Assembly (NCBI RefSeq): GCF_905147365.1
Contig: NC_056428.1
Location: 20,428,001 to 20,492,000 of the forward strand
DNA length: 64,000 bases
Origin: Aricia agestis
Lineage: Eukaryota; Arthropoda; Insecta; Lepidoptera; Lycaenidae
Reading direction: 5' to 3'
Shown here: in pieces, positions 59,301 through 64,000 of the stretch
Layout: every line of letters starts with the position of its first letter
Numbering within the stretch: position 1 is the first letter of the stretch
Translations under genes and position numbers: made by a program
Notes under the pieces: generated by a model
The model's database searches: none
What the model saw: only the letters and a program-made list of their open reading frames with translations
What the model was told of the DNA's origin: nothing

Positions 59301-60294
59301 GCCGCAGACTCGATCACACAAAAAGTATGCCGTCTGCGATCTCCCTAAATGAGATTGCGACCGTGGCGCTATTTAAATAAATCGGTCTTTAATTCTTTAC
59401 TATACAATAACACACAATGGTTGTGTAGACTAGTATAAATCACGTCGTCCCATGCTGACTTAAACTTTACACGTTACAAGTAGATGTATGTTATTGTTTG
59501 CGGTGTACCCGGTAAACCGCGCGTTCGGGCGGGCGCATGTAAATCCAGCCTAAGCCGGCCAATAGACGAGCAATTTTATTGCGCAATATCATGTATTGCG
59601 TAATATTATTGACGGGTCGTTAAACATCGCGCACCTTCAATCTAATTGTCAAATAAACTGTTCAATAAAATTGAAGCGTGATATTGCACATTACAATTAT
59701 TGATCGTCTTGGGGCCGGCCACTGACCTCCATTTTACAAGTACGCTGGACTTATGATACCCACCTGCTCTTTGTGCCTATTTGAAGCGGAATCAGCGCCA
59801 CCAATGCGGGGGAGAGAAATTAATCTGACGTAAATTGCAAATGGCCGCTTAATCGTTATTGGTTGTCATCACTAATATTAGTTCCAAGTACTGTTACTGC
59901 TATCAGCGCCAATATGGCGACATTCTAACGTCATTTTTACTTCAGATTTAGTTCTCTTCCCCCGCATTGGGGGCGCTGATTCCGCTTCAAGTAGGCACAA
60001 AAAATAGCTGTAATTTCAAAGGGTATCTTATGTACAGCGTACCTACTTGTATAATAAAGGTCAGTGGGGCCGGCTAAGAGAGCGTTGCGTACCGCAGTAT
60101 ATTATTATCGTCACAGTGGTAGTAGAAATAATGAAAGTAAATTTATGTGTATAAATAAAACGATAAATATAAAAAAACCTCCTTTATCAAGCAGCTCCAT
60201 CATCCAGGGTCGAAGCAGCAGCTCGAAGAAGTCTGGGACAAGCAAGACCACATGGACCAACAGTTTGACCCTAAAGCCTTCTTCATGATGCACG
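44255..60294 (+). CDS. NUCB1: Nucleobindin (NUCB1-type), first six coding exons
   Basis: Exons 44255-44362, 49026-49133, 51058-51165, 54730-54894, 57461-57583 and 60195-60294 splice in phase 0 throughout and leave phase 1 at the end: 237 codons, window-truncated. Nucleobindins are secretory-pathway, Ca2+-binding EF-hand proteins of the Golgi lumen. Residues 1-18 are a signal peptide (MKFVLSILSLCIILQGAYA, cleavage near A-Y-A). Then come YHRYLKEVVQALESDPEF, GKIAEQLDFVNHNVRTKLDE, EHLDHNNPHTFEIEDLKKLI, a long charged coiled coil, and LHHPGSKQQLEEVWDKQDHM, QQFDPKAFFMMH, where the next residue should open the first EF-hand (D-x-N/D-x-D). No EF-hand exon was seen in 60295-64000. Introns host a piggyBac-like element, a mariner element and several MITEs. 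Confidence 0.93.
44441..44971. other. Nucleobindin intron 1 start, nothing recognised
   Basis: AT-rich intron; no repeat family or exon identified. Confidence 0.4.
44972..45183. mobile_element. MITE with ATGCTAAGTACTCA ends
   Basis: ATGCTAAGTACTCACATGCG at the left and AATTGAGTACTTAGCAT at the right are inverted; GGTTTTGCTCGA appears on both sides. About 212 bp. Confidence 0.65.
46113..46882 (+). mobile_element. ACTAGCTGTTGCCC / (GACA)n element
   Basis: Begins ACTAGCTGTTGCCCGCGACT and ends (GACA)n, GCATTTATAATATTAGTATA. Same family as the palindrome arms at 11113-13086. The 138-aa frame at 46692 is this repeat. Confidence 0.8.
46358..46497. mobile_element. TTAA MITE, second copy at the same site
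   Basis: CCCAATTTCACCAACG to CGTTGGTGAAATTGGGAC, flanked by TTTA and TTAA. Host site and position match 12698-12836. Confidence 0.75.
47241..47694. mobile_element. TTAA MITE family M4, copy 1
   Basis: CTTAAGAGCCCATATGACCC at the left, GTCAGGTGAGCTCTTAAG at the right. Shared core GTGTGAAGAGAGAAGGACGA with 55476-55907. Confidence 0.65.
47900..48860. other. Nucleobindin intron 1, AT-rich remainder
   Basis: A small hairpin at 48462-48501 (CTCAGACCAAATAA arms). No other feature recognised. Confidence 0.4.
48885..48990 (+). repeat. Short dispersed repeat shared with DDAH intron 3
   Basis: CCCATAGGCCATGGCCTATA and TAAATCCAGAGC as at 4590-4665. Ends 36 bp before nucleobindin exon 2. Confidence 0.55.
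49026..49133 (+). CDS. NUCB1: Nucleobindin exon 2
   Basis: Acceptor CATTTCAG, donor GTGAGT, 36 codons starting MQYTEYHRYLKEVVQALE and ending DEDDVR. Confidence 0.93.
49919..50068 (+). repeat. Dispersed repeat A, copy 4 (truncated)
   Basis: Keeps the AATGAAATAAGGGGGCAAAC half and stops in the minisatellite, where a hairpin begins. Confidence 0.75.
50069..50132. repeat. Perfect 30-bp-arm hairpin
   Basis: ACCCTCAACCTAACCTTCCC and TACCTAAGGG, AATA loop, then the exact complement. At the broken end of repeat A copy 4. Confidence 0.9.
50896..50980. repeat. About 41-bp-arm hairpin
   Basis: TTTGATAGTACCTATAGTCT on one side and AGACTATAGGTACTATCAAA on the other, with few mismatches. It includes a MITE M1-like end. 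Confidence 0.8.
51058..51165 (+). CDS. NUCB1: Nucleobindin exon 3
   Basis: Acceptor TTGTTTTTCAG, donor GTAAGT, 36 codons: SGKIAEQLDFVNHNVRTKLD to RHLATK. Strongly conserved family block. Confidence 0.95.
51422..53870 (+). mobile_element. Complete mariner/Tc1-superfamily element, 2449 bp
   Basis: Starts TACAGGGTTACCTCGTAAGT and ends with its complement. The inverted ends are 440 bp (51422-51861 and 53429-53870), flanked by TA on each side (51420-51421, 53871-53872). One intact transposase lies inside. It sits in nucleobindin intron 3, in an older repeat related to 8995-9333. Confidence 0.92.
52218..53306 (+). CDS. Mariner/Tc1-superfamily transposase, intact
   Basis: 362 aa from ATG at 52218; the frame is open further 5', but MAAYTNEEYADML is the natural family start. 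It catalyses cut-and-paste transposition in the nucleus, acting on the element's own ends. N-terminal helix-turn-helix (about 5-60, DUF4817-like: NEEYADMLLCYG, RRFPNRRAPD). Linker GRPRV near 66-70. DDE/D catalytic core: Asp159 in ILWTDESKF, Asp253 in WFQHDGCPAH, third acid in WPARSPDLTPMDYYVWG. Spacing from Asp253 is 36 residues to Asp290 or 41 to Asp295; by analogy with mariner the latter (DD41D) is expected. No stops or frameshifts, so the copy may be recent or still active. Subfamily is not certain. Confidence 0.93.
   Translation: MAAYTNEEYADMLLCYGYCDGVSSRARAEYTRRFPNRRAPDVSVFDGVYRRIRETGSVSRRRSDLGRPRVNDDDEQDNDIVQRFRSDPTTTTSVVARDLGCSQWKVWSTVHTAGLYPYHYTPVQVIEEGDPVRRLDFCRFMLHADLEDPNFFKRILWTDESKFDKDGITNYHNAHYWASKADGNPKKKRAKGSQRRFSLNVWMGIVCNHLIGPYFLPENLNGETYENFLTEELPQLLQDLPAEITQNMWFQHDGCPAHYRRSVRQLLDTTYPNKWIGRGGPTPWPARSPDLTPMDYYVWGHMKTLVYDDPNPITSVEVLRQKIIDAADKMRTTLTTGVVKSALRKRMRICVRNRGGHVENEL
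53873..54620 (+). repeat. Right part of the older repeat that hosts the mariner
   Basis: From TAATTTAAGAG on, it shares AATAGAACAATCCATATTTT, AATCCTTTCTATCTCTGTTG and TTCTTATCAAAATGAAGCTT with 9115-9333. Extra insertions lie at about 53882-53946 and 54075-54530. Hairpin at 53950-54002. Confidence 0.65.
53950..54002. repeat. Perfect 24-bp-arm hairpin
   Basis: TAAAATATGGATTGTTCTAT and TTGT, AGGAC loop, exact complement. The related copy at 9150-9175 has only the right arm. Confidence 0.9.
54730..54894 (+). CDS. NUCB1: Nucleobindin exon 4
   Basis: Acceptor TATTCACAG, donor GTACAG, 55 codons: KFELTNNLDLDSK to DKQRREQFK, including HTFEIEDL. Confidence 0.94.
55198..55325. repeat. Diverged MITE M1-like fragment
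   Basis: GTTATGTCAAACCTAGCCGA and AACATTGAATTGACA resemble the M1 interior; the ends are decayed. Confidence 0.45.
55476..55907. mobile_element. TTAA MITE family M4, copy 2
   Basis: TTAA, GGGGGCGACTAACCCTAAA ... TTTGGGGTTAGTCGCCCTC, TTAA. 432 bp, non-coding. Core shared with 47241-47694. piggyBac-type by target site. In nucleobindin intron 4. Confidence 0.8.
56107..56270. mobile_element. MITE family M1, copy 4
   Basis: GTACTATCGCAGAAATTGAT to AGGAATCAACTTCTCTGAAT; diverged interior. Confidence 0.65.
56542..56852 (-). repeat. Dispersed repeat A, copy 5
   Basis: Reverse orientation, near full length: GAGCCATGCTTCGGCACG to CGTTTGCCCCCTTATATCAT. Confidence 0.75.
57005..57440 (+). repeat. GGTTCCGTACCC ... 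GCGCGAGTCCAACTCG repeat
   Basis: Starts TTAGGGTTCCGTACCCAAAG, contains (GTCC/GTCT)n and ends CCTTCGTGCGCGAGTCCAAC, 20 bp before nucleobindin exon 5. The element therefore nearly abuts the splice acceptor. Confidence 0.7.
57461..57583 (+). CDS. NUCB1: Nucleobindin exon 5 (coiled coil)
   Basis: Acceptor TTTTAATTACAG, donor GTAAAT, 41 codons: EYEMQKEFEKHQKLEELD to EAKKHHQP, highly charged helix. Confidence 0.93.
57735..57895 (+). mobile_element. LINE 3' UTR fragment
   Basis: TTTCTTACGCCGGTTCTTCT and AGTTCCCCAAGCGGTGGTAG as at 36940-37040. Confidence 0.6.
58102..58255. mobile_element. MITE with GGCCCGTATAAATAGT ends
   Basis: GGCCCGTATAAATAGT and GGTCTCAAGA are inverted as TCTTGAGACC and ACTATTTATACGGGCC. 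About 154 bp. Confidence 0.75.
58640..58825 (+). repeat. RTE-like repeat tail
   Basis: CAGAATCGGTCCAGTGGTTT, GACAGACAGACA, CTTTCGCATTTATAATATTG. Confidence 0.6.
59083..59252. mobile_element. MITE with CTAAACACACTAGGCTGAAT ends
   Basis: CTAAACACACTAGGCTGAAT inverted as ATTCAGCCTAGTGTGTTTAG, with GCGGCGGAAT-type inner arms. About 170 bp. Confidence 0.8.
59262..59310. repeat. 20-bp-arm hairpin
   Basis: AGTCTGCGGCGCACATACAG, 9-nt loop, exact complement. Directly beside the preceding MITE. Confidence 0.85.
59552..59718. mobile_element. MITE with GGCCGGCCAATAGACGA ends
   Basis: GCCGGCCAATAGACGAGCAA and TTGCGCAATATC pair with GATATTGCACATTA and TGATCGTCTTGGGGCCGGC. Confidence 0.65.
59711..60073. 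mobile_element. MITE with CACTGACCTCCATTTTACAA ends
   Basis: GGCCGGCCACTGACCTCC at the left, AAGGTCAGTGGGGCCGGC at the right, with inner inverted TTTGAAGCGGAATCAGCGCC / GGCGCTGATTCCGCTTCAAG. Related to 23340-23870. It overlaps its neighbour by the shared GGCCGGCC. Confidence 0.7.
60195..60294 (+). CDS. NUCB1: Nucleobindin exon 6, tandem acceptor
   Basis: Reads LHHPGSKQQLEEVWDKQDHM and ends FFMMH plus one base before GTGAGT. The acceptor is AAGCAG (60189-60194): splicing at 60192 adds one Gln, at 60195 does not; both keep the frame. Confidence 0.92.
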
Positions 60295-60384
60295 GTGAGT
60301 CAGACAGATGAACTCTATAGCTCTGCTTTCCTCCAAAAGCGGCGTCATGCAGCGGCCGCAATAATAATAATAATATAATGATAT

Positions 60385-60527
60385 CTATGGACGCTTCACA
60401 AATCACATCACGTCAGTCTGGCCACGTGCTAAGTACCTACCTAAAGGACTTGTGTTACATGTACCACATAACGGAAATATATTTAATACTTTTATACTGT
60501 ACATATATTTAAGATTTTTATTATATC
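60385..60527 (-). mobile_element. tRNA-derived SINE, tail-only copy
   Basis: CTATGGACGCTTCACA to ATTTAAGATTTTTATTATAT, then broken by the next repeat. Confidence 0.65.
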
Positions 60528-60529
60528 AC

Positions 60530-60965
60530 TAGATGTCCCGCGCGGCTTCGCCCGCGTAAATTAGGAATTTTACAGAAACCGTACATTTTCCCATAAAAAA
60601 TATTTTCCCCGTTTTTCCCGCATTTTCCTGAGTTTCTTCGGTCTTATTAGTCTTAGCGTGATAATATATTATATAATACTAGATGTCCCGCGCGGCTTCG
60701 CCCGCGTAAATTAGAAATTTTACAGAATCCGTAGGTACATTTTCCCATAAAAAATATTTCCCCCGTTTTTCCCACATTTTCCTGAGTTTCTTCTGTCGTA
60801 TTAGTCTTAGAGTAATAATATAATATAACCTTCTCGATAAATAATGAGTCTTACTCGATAAATGATCTATCTAACACTGAGATAAGTTTTTAAATCGGAC
60901 CTGTAGTTTCTGAGATTGACGCGTTCAAGCAAACATACTCTTCAGGTTTATAATATTAGGTAGAT
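60530..60965 (-). repeat. CCCGCGCGGCTTCGCCCGCG repeat, two copies
   Basis: ACTAGATGTCCCGCGCGGCT occurs at 60530 and 60680, each followed by CCCGTTTTTCCC. Reverse of the 23880 family. Confidence 0.65.
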
Positions 60966-61010
60966 ATAGATTTTTTTTAATTATCGCTTGACAAACTCGA
61001 GTCTCGATTT

Positions 61011-61470
61011 AAAAGACTATGAAATGGTATAATATGGTAGTGATGATGATGATGATGATGATGAAGAATGTAATTTGCATAGTAGCATATGCTTTCTGTT
61101 CTTAAAACAACGCCGAAACTCCCAAACTTGTATCTATAAAGAATCAGGAATTCTCTCAGCACCTTCCGAACCACGGTATACCAGGTATATCTCGGTGCAA
61201 AATCTTACTTGTTGGTAGCATATGCTTAGAATACTTCTCACGAAACCGAAGTCACCATATGTTTCCCTATAAGTTTTGAGGAGTTCCCTCGATTACTTAT
61301 GGATCCTTCATCAGATCACCACTTTTCTGAATATAATACCAAATTGGGATGATACCCTATATACCAAAAGAAAAATTTTGAAAATCGGTTAACAAACGGC
61401 GGAGTAATCGTTGAATATAAGAAAACGAACATAACACCTCCCCCATTTTGAAAGTCGGTTAAAATTGTAG
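61011..61470 (-). repeat. Dispersed repeat D, copy 2
   Basis: (GATGAT)n, CAACGCCGAAACTCCCAAAC, GAACCACGGTATACCAGGTA, CATTTTGAAAGTCGGTTAAA. Reverse of 17800-18260. Confidence 0.75.
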
Positions 61471-61956
61471 CCTATGTGTTATTTATTTAATGTTTTAATC
61501 AGCACATGAATTGAATAACAAAATTTTTTTCAAATTAATCGTAGCACCATCTGTCAGGACAAACTAAAATTGAAATAGAATAATATTGAATGCGATGATA
61601 GCGCCGTCCGCCGGATCTAATGTAAAACATTCCAAAATCAACAACTCCTTATAAATAAGAAATTAATTGAAAAAACATTTTCCAGTAGACCAAACTGTAA
61701 ATCTAAACCATTCTCGAATCTCCACGAACACACACAAAAAATTTCATCAAAATTGGTCCAGTCGTTTAGGAGGAGTTCAGTCACATACACACGCACACAA
61801 GAAATATATATATTAAGATAGCCTATAGTCTTACTCGATAAATGATCAATCTAACACTGAGATAAGTTTTTAAATCGGACCTGTAGTTCCTGAGATTGAC
61901 GCGTTCAAGCAATCATACTCTTCAATGTTGTTATATTAGGTAGGTATAGATTTTTT

Positions 61957-62220
61957 TTATCTATGGACGCTTCACACCACGTCAGTCTGGCCCCGTGGTA
62001 AGTACCTGATGGACTTGTGTTACAGGTACCAGACAACGGAAATATATTTAATACTTTTATACTATACATATATTTAAGATTTTTATTATATGATACACAT
62101 ATTTAATACACATCCATGACCCAGGAACTTTGAAAACTTTTTGTTCCGTCGGCGGGATTTGAACCCGCAACCTCCGGCTTGAGCTACCAACGCGCTCACC
62201 ACTGAGCCACAGAGGTCGTC
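61957..62220 (-). mobile_element. tRNA-derived SINE, copy 2
   Basis: Full-length. Minus strand: GACCTCTGTGGCTCAGTGGT, GCGGGTTCAAATCCCGCC, tail ending CGTCCATAGAT. Confidence 0.8.
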
Positions 62221-62249
62221 AAATTATTTTTAGAAATAAAATAGATTTT

Positions 62250-62690
62250 TTTTAATTATCGCTTGACAAACTCGAGTCTCGATCTAAAAGACTATGAAAT
62301 GGTATAATATGGTAGTGATGATGATGATGATGAATGTAATTTGCATAGTAGCATATGGTTCCTGTTCTTAAAACAACGCCGAAACTCCCAAACTTGTATC
62401 TATAAAGAATCAGGAGTTCTCTCAGCACCTTCCGAACCACGGTATACCAGGTATATCTCGGTGCAAAATCTTACTTGTTGGTAGCATATGCTTAGAATAC
62501 TTCTCACGAAACCGAAGTCACCACACGTTTCCCTATAAGTTTTGAGGAGTTCCCTCGATTACTTATGGATCCTTCATCAGATCACCACTTTTGTGAATAT
62601 AAAAATCGGGTAACATACGGCGGAGTAATCGTTGAATATAAGAAAACGAACATAACACCTCTCCCATTTTGAAAGTCGGTTAAAATTGTA
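62250..62690 (-). repeat. Dispersed repeat D, copy 3
   Basis: Nearly the same as 61011-61470 with one internal deletion around 62600; the two encode matching artefactual frames. Confidence 0.75.
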
Positions 62691-62922
62691 GCCTATGTGT
62701 TATTCTGATGTATAAGCTTTATTATTGTAAAGTTTCATTAAAATCCGTTCAATAGTTTTTGCGTGAAAGAGTAACAAACATCCATACATCCACACATCCA
62801 TACATCCAAACAAACTTTCGCCTTTATAATATTAGTAGGATGTAGCCTATAATATATTATCACGCTAAGACCAATAGAAGCGGAGCACCAATGAAGAATG
62901 TTCCAAAATCGGGTGATTTTTC

Positions 62923-63558
62923 CTATTGTGCTGCGTAAACGATAAAAGTTTCGCAAAAATTGGCAGAATTTTCTTTATTTACCCATGAATTAGTTACTCT
63001 CTCGGGTCTGTGGCTGTTTGGTTGTTCGTTTTGTTCGGTGTTGCTATGTGTCTGTGCGGATGATTTTCTTGCTCTCTGTATTCGATGCCTATCCCTATCC
63101 TGGCTGAGGCGAGCCTCACGCTCTACAGATGATTCTCTTTCTCTCTGTATTCGATTTCTATCACTATTCTGGCTGAGGCGAGCCTCACGCTCTACAGACG
63201 ATTCTCTTTCTCTCTGTATTCGATTTCTATCACTATTCTGGCTGAGGCGAGCCTTACGCTCTACAGACGATTCTCTTTCTCTCTGTATCCGAATTCTATC
63301 ATTTTTCCGACTGAGGCGAGCCTCACGCTCTACAGACGATTCTCTTTCTCTCTGTATCCGAATTCTATCATTTTTCCGACTGAGGCGAGCCTCACGCTCT
63401 ACAGACGATTCTCTTTCTCTCTGTATCCGATTTCTATCACTATTCTGGCTGAGGCGAGTCTCACGTTCCGTTGACGATTCTTCATCTCTTGCTGAACGTG
63501 CTCTTTTGGCATTCACTGTACTACGACCTATGTTCGAAAGACGACGTCTTCCAGGCAT
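62923..63558 (-). CDS. Helitron-type protein, N-terminal repeat region (truncated)
   Basis: 211 aa from MPGRRRLSNIGRSTVNAKRA at 63558 to a stop at 62923. The opening resembles N-termini of Helitron-encoded replicase-helicases, which start with a short basic segment and then tandem charged repeats. Here about six 23-aa units follow (RERESSVEREARLS plus RKNDRIRIQ or QNSDRNRIQ). After them come RVTNSWVNKENS and a stop; the Rep and helicase domains are absent and what follows (62250-62920) is unrelated repeat. The frame is open further upstream to 63960, but without family similarity. A truncated element or the first exon of a decayed one. Confidence 0.6.
   Translation of the reverse strand: MPGRRRLSNIGRSTVNAKRARSARDEESSTERETRLSQNSDRNRIQRERESSVEREARLSRKNDRIRIQRERESSVEREARLSRKNDRIRIQRERESSVERKARLSQNSDRNRIQRERESSVEREARLSQNSDRNRIQRERESSVEREARLSQDRDRHRIQRARKSSAQTHSNTEQNEQPNSHRPERVTNSWVNKENSANFCETFIVYAAQ
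63060..63475. repeat. 69-bp coding tandem repeat, about six units
   Basis: Unit landmarks are GCGAGCCTCACGCTCTACAG and GATTCTCTTTCTCTCTGTAT. The 69-bp period preserves the frame on both strands, which creates a spurious 202-aa plus-strand frame. Confidence 0.85.
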
Positions 63559-64000
63559 GATCGTATAGTAATACCCACAAAGCAACAAATAACCCAATCG
63601 CAAAGCAAAAACAAAAGTCCGTTTTTCTAACCAAGTCAAATATATTTTTATCGACAATTCAGAAACCAAAGAACCAGAAACAATGAATATCTGAAAGAAA
63701 GCGCTGTGGTTGCTCCTCTGCGTTACCGTCTGCACAACCACACAATGACGAAATACACTATCTACTACAATAACATAAGCCCGAAGCTTATGAGAGCCCC
63801 CGGCCGGTTCCGCCGTAACCGCTATGTCCCTCGGCCGCCGCCGCGCGACATATTTTTTGATTCCGCGTAAGTTTATACGTTTGAAAACTTCTAAAGTATT
63901 GATCGAAATTGTATAGTGTAAAAGACAATTATAATCTACATTTAATGTCTTAGCTTCCAAACATGTTTATTTGGATAAGGGTTAATGTTGTAAATTGTTA

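Noticed and set aside
62130..62220. Possible tRNA gene (GGCTCAGTGG, GGTTCAAATCC)
   Set aside because: It is fused to a shared SINE tail and repeated elsewhere; a cloverleaf is not complete.
62960..63568. 202-aa plus-strand frame rich in Ser/Leu/Arg
   Set aside because: It is the mirror of the 69-bp coding repeats on the minus strand; no family resemblance.

Overview
The window looks like a euchromatic stretch of a lepidopteran (moth or butterfly) genome. It is AT-rich, its genes are split into small exons by large introns, and the introns and spacers are packed with repeats. Many of these repeats are of types I associate with Lepidoptera: the ACTAGCTGTTGCCCGCGA end, (GACA)n tails ending TTATAATATTAGTAT, R1-clade LINE relics, TTAA-targeted MITEs and a tRNA-derived SINE. 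Species cannot be told from the sequence.

Three host genes can be read. (1) 1552-22920, minus strand: a complete five-exon dimethylarginine dimethylaminohydrolase (DDAH) homologue of 264 aa. All four introns have GT/AG ends and compatible phases; intron 1 alone is about 14 kb. (2) 34243-35412, minus: intronless TAF7 (TFIID subunit 7), 389 aa. (3) 44255-60294, plus: the first six coding exons of a nucleobindin (NUCB1-type) gene, 237 codons. Its EF-hand exons must lie beyond position 64000.

A fourth, fragmentary gene lies between TAF7 and nucleobindin. Two plus-strand exons (40500-40576 and 42108-42222) together spell a THAP zinc-finger domain that then stops. The second exon sits in the right arm of a very large inverted repeat (about 2 kb arms at 35.96-37.97 and 41.77-43.80 kb, 3.8 kb centre). 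The left arm holds a second copy of it in opposite orientation. The copy that can be spliced has lost the zinc-binding His (now Tyr); the copy that cannot be spliced keeps it.

Mobile DNA by region. 0-9 kb: DDAH exons 2-5 among MITEs. 9-16 kb: a 155-bp-arm hairpin, a 2-kb head-to-head palindrome (11113-13086) and a three-unit 0.78-kb tandem array. 16-25 kb: composite repeats with internal tandem units, DDAH exon 1 at 22.9 kb, and nested MITEs just upstream of it. 25.6-28.8 kb: a decayed R1-like LINE cut up by later insertions. 29-34 kb: SINE, MITEs and a nested TA-type element. 44-60 kb, inside nucleobindin introns: a 2.18-kb piggyBac-like TTAA element; a full-length 2449-bp mariner/Tc1-superfamily element with 440-bp inverted ends, TA duplication and an intact 362-aa transposase; and a run of MITEs. 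60-64 kb: more SINE and dispersed repeats, then the N-terminal part of a Helitron-type protein with 69-bp tandem units on the minus strand.

A recurring theme is near-perfect short hairpins (20-30 bp arms). Several sit in repeat copies whose sister copies have only one arm, which suggests local fold-back copying.
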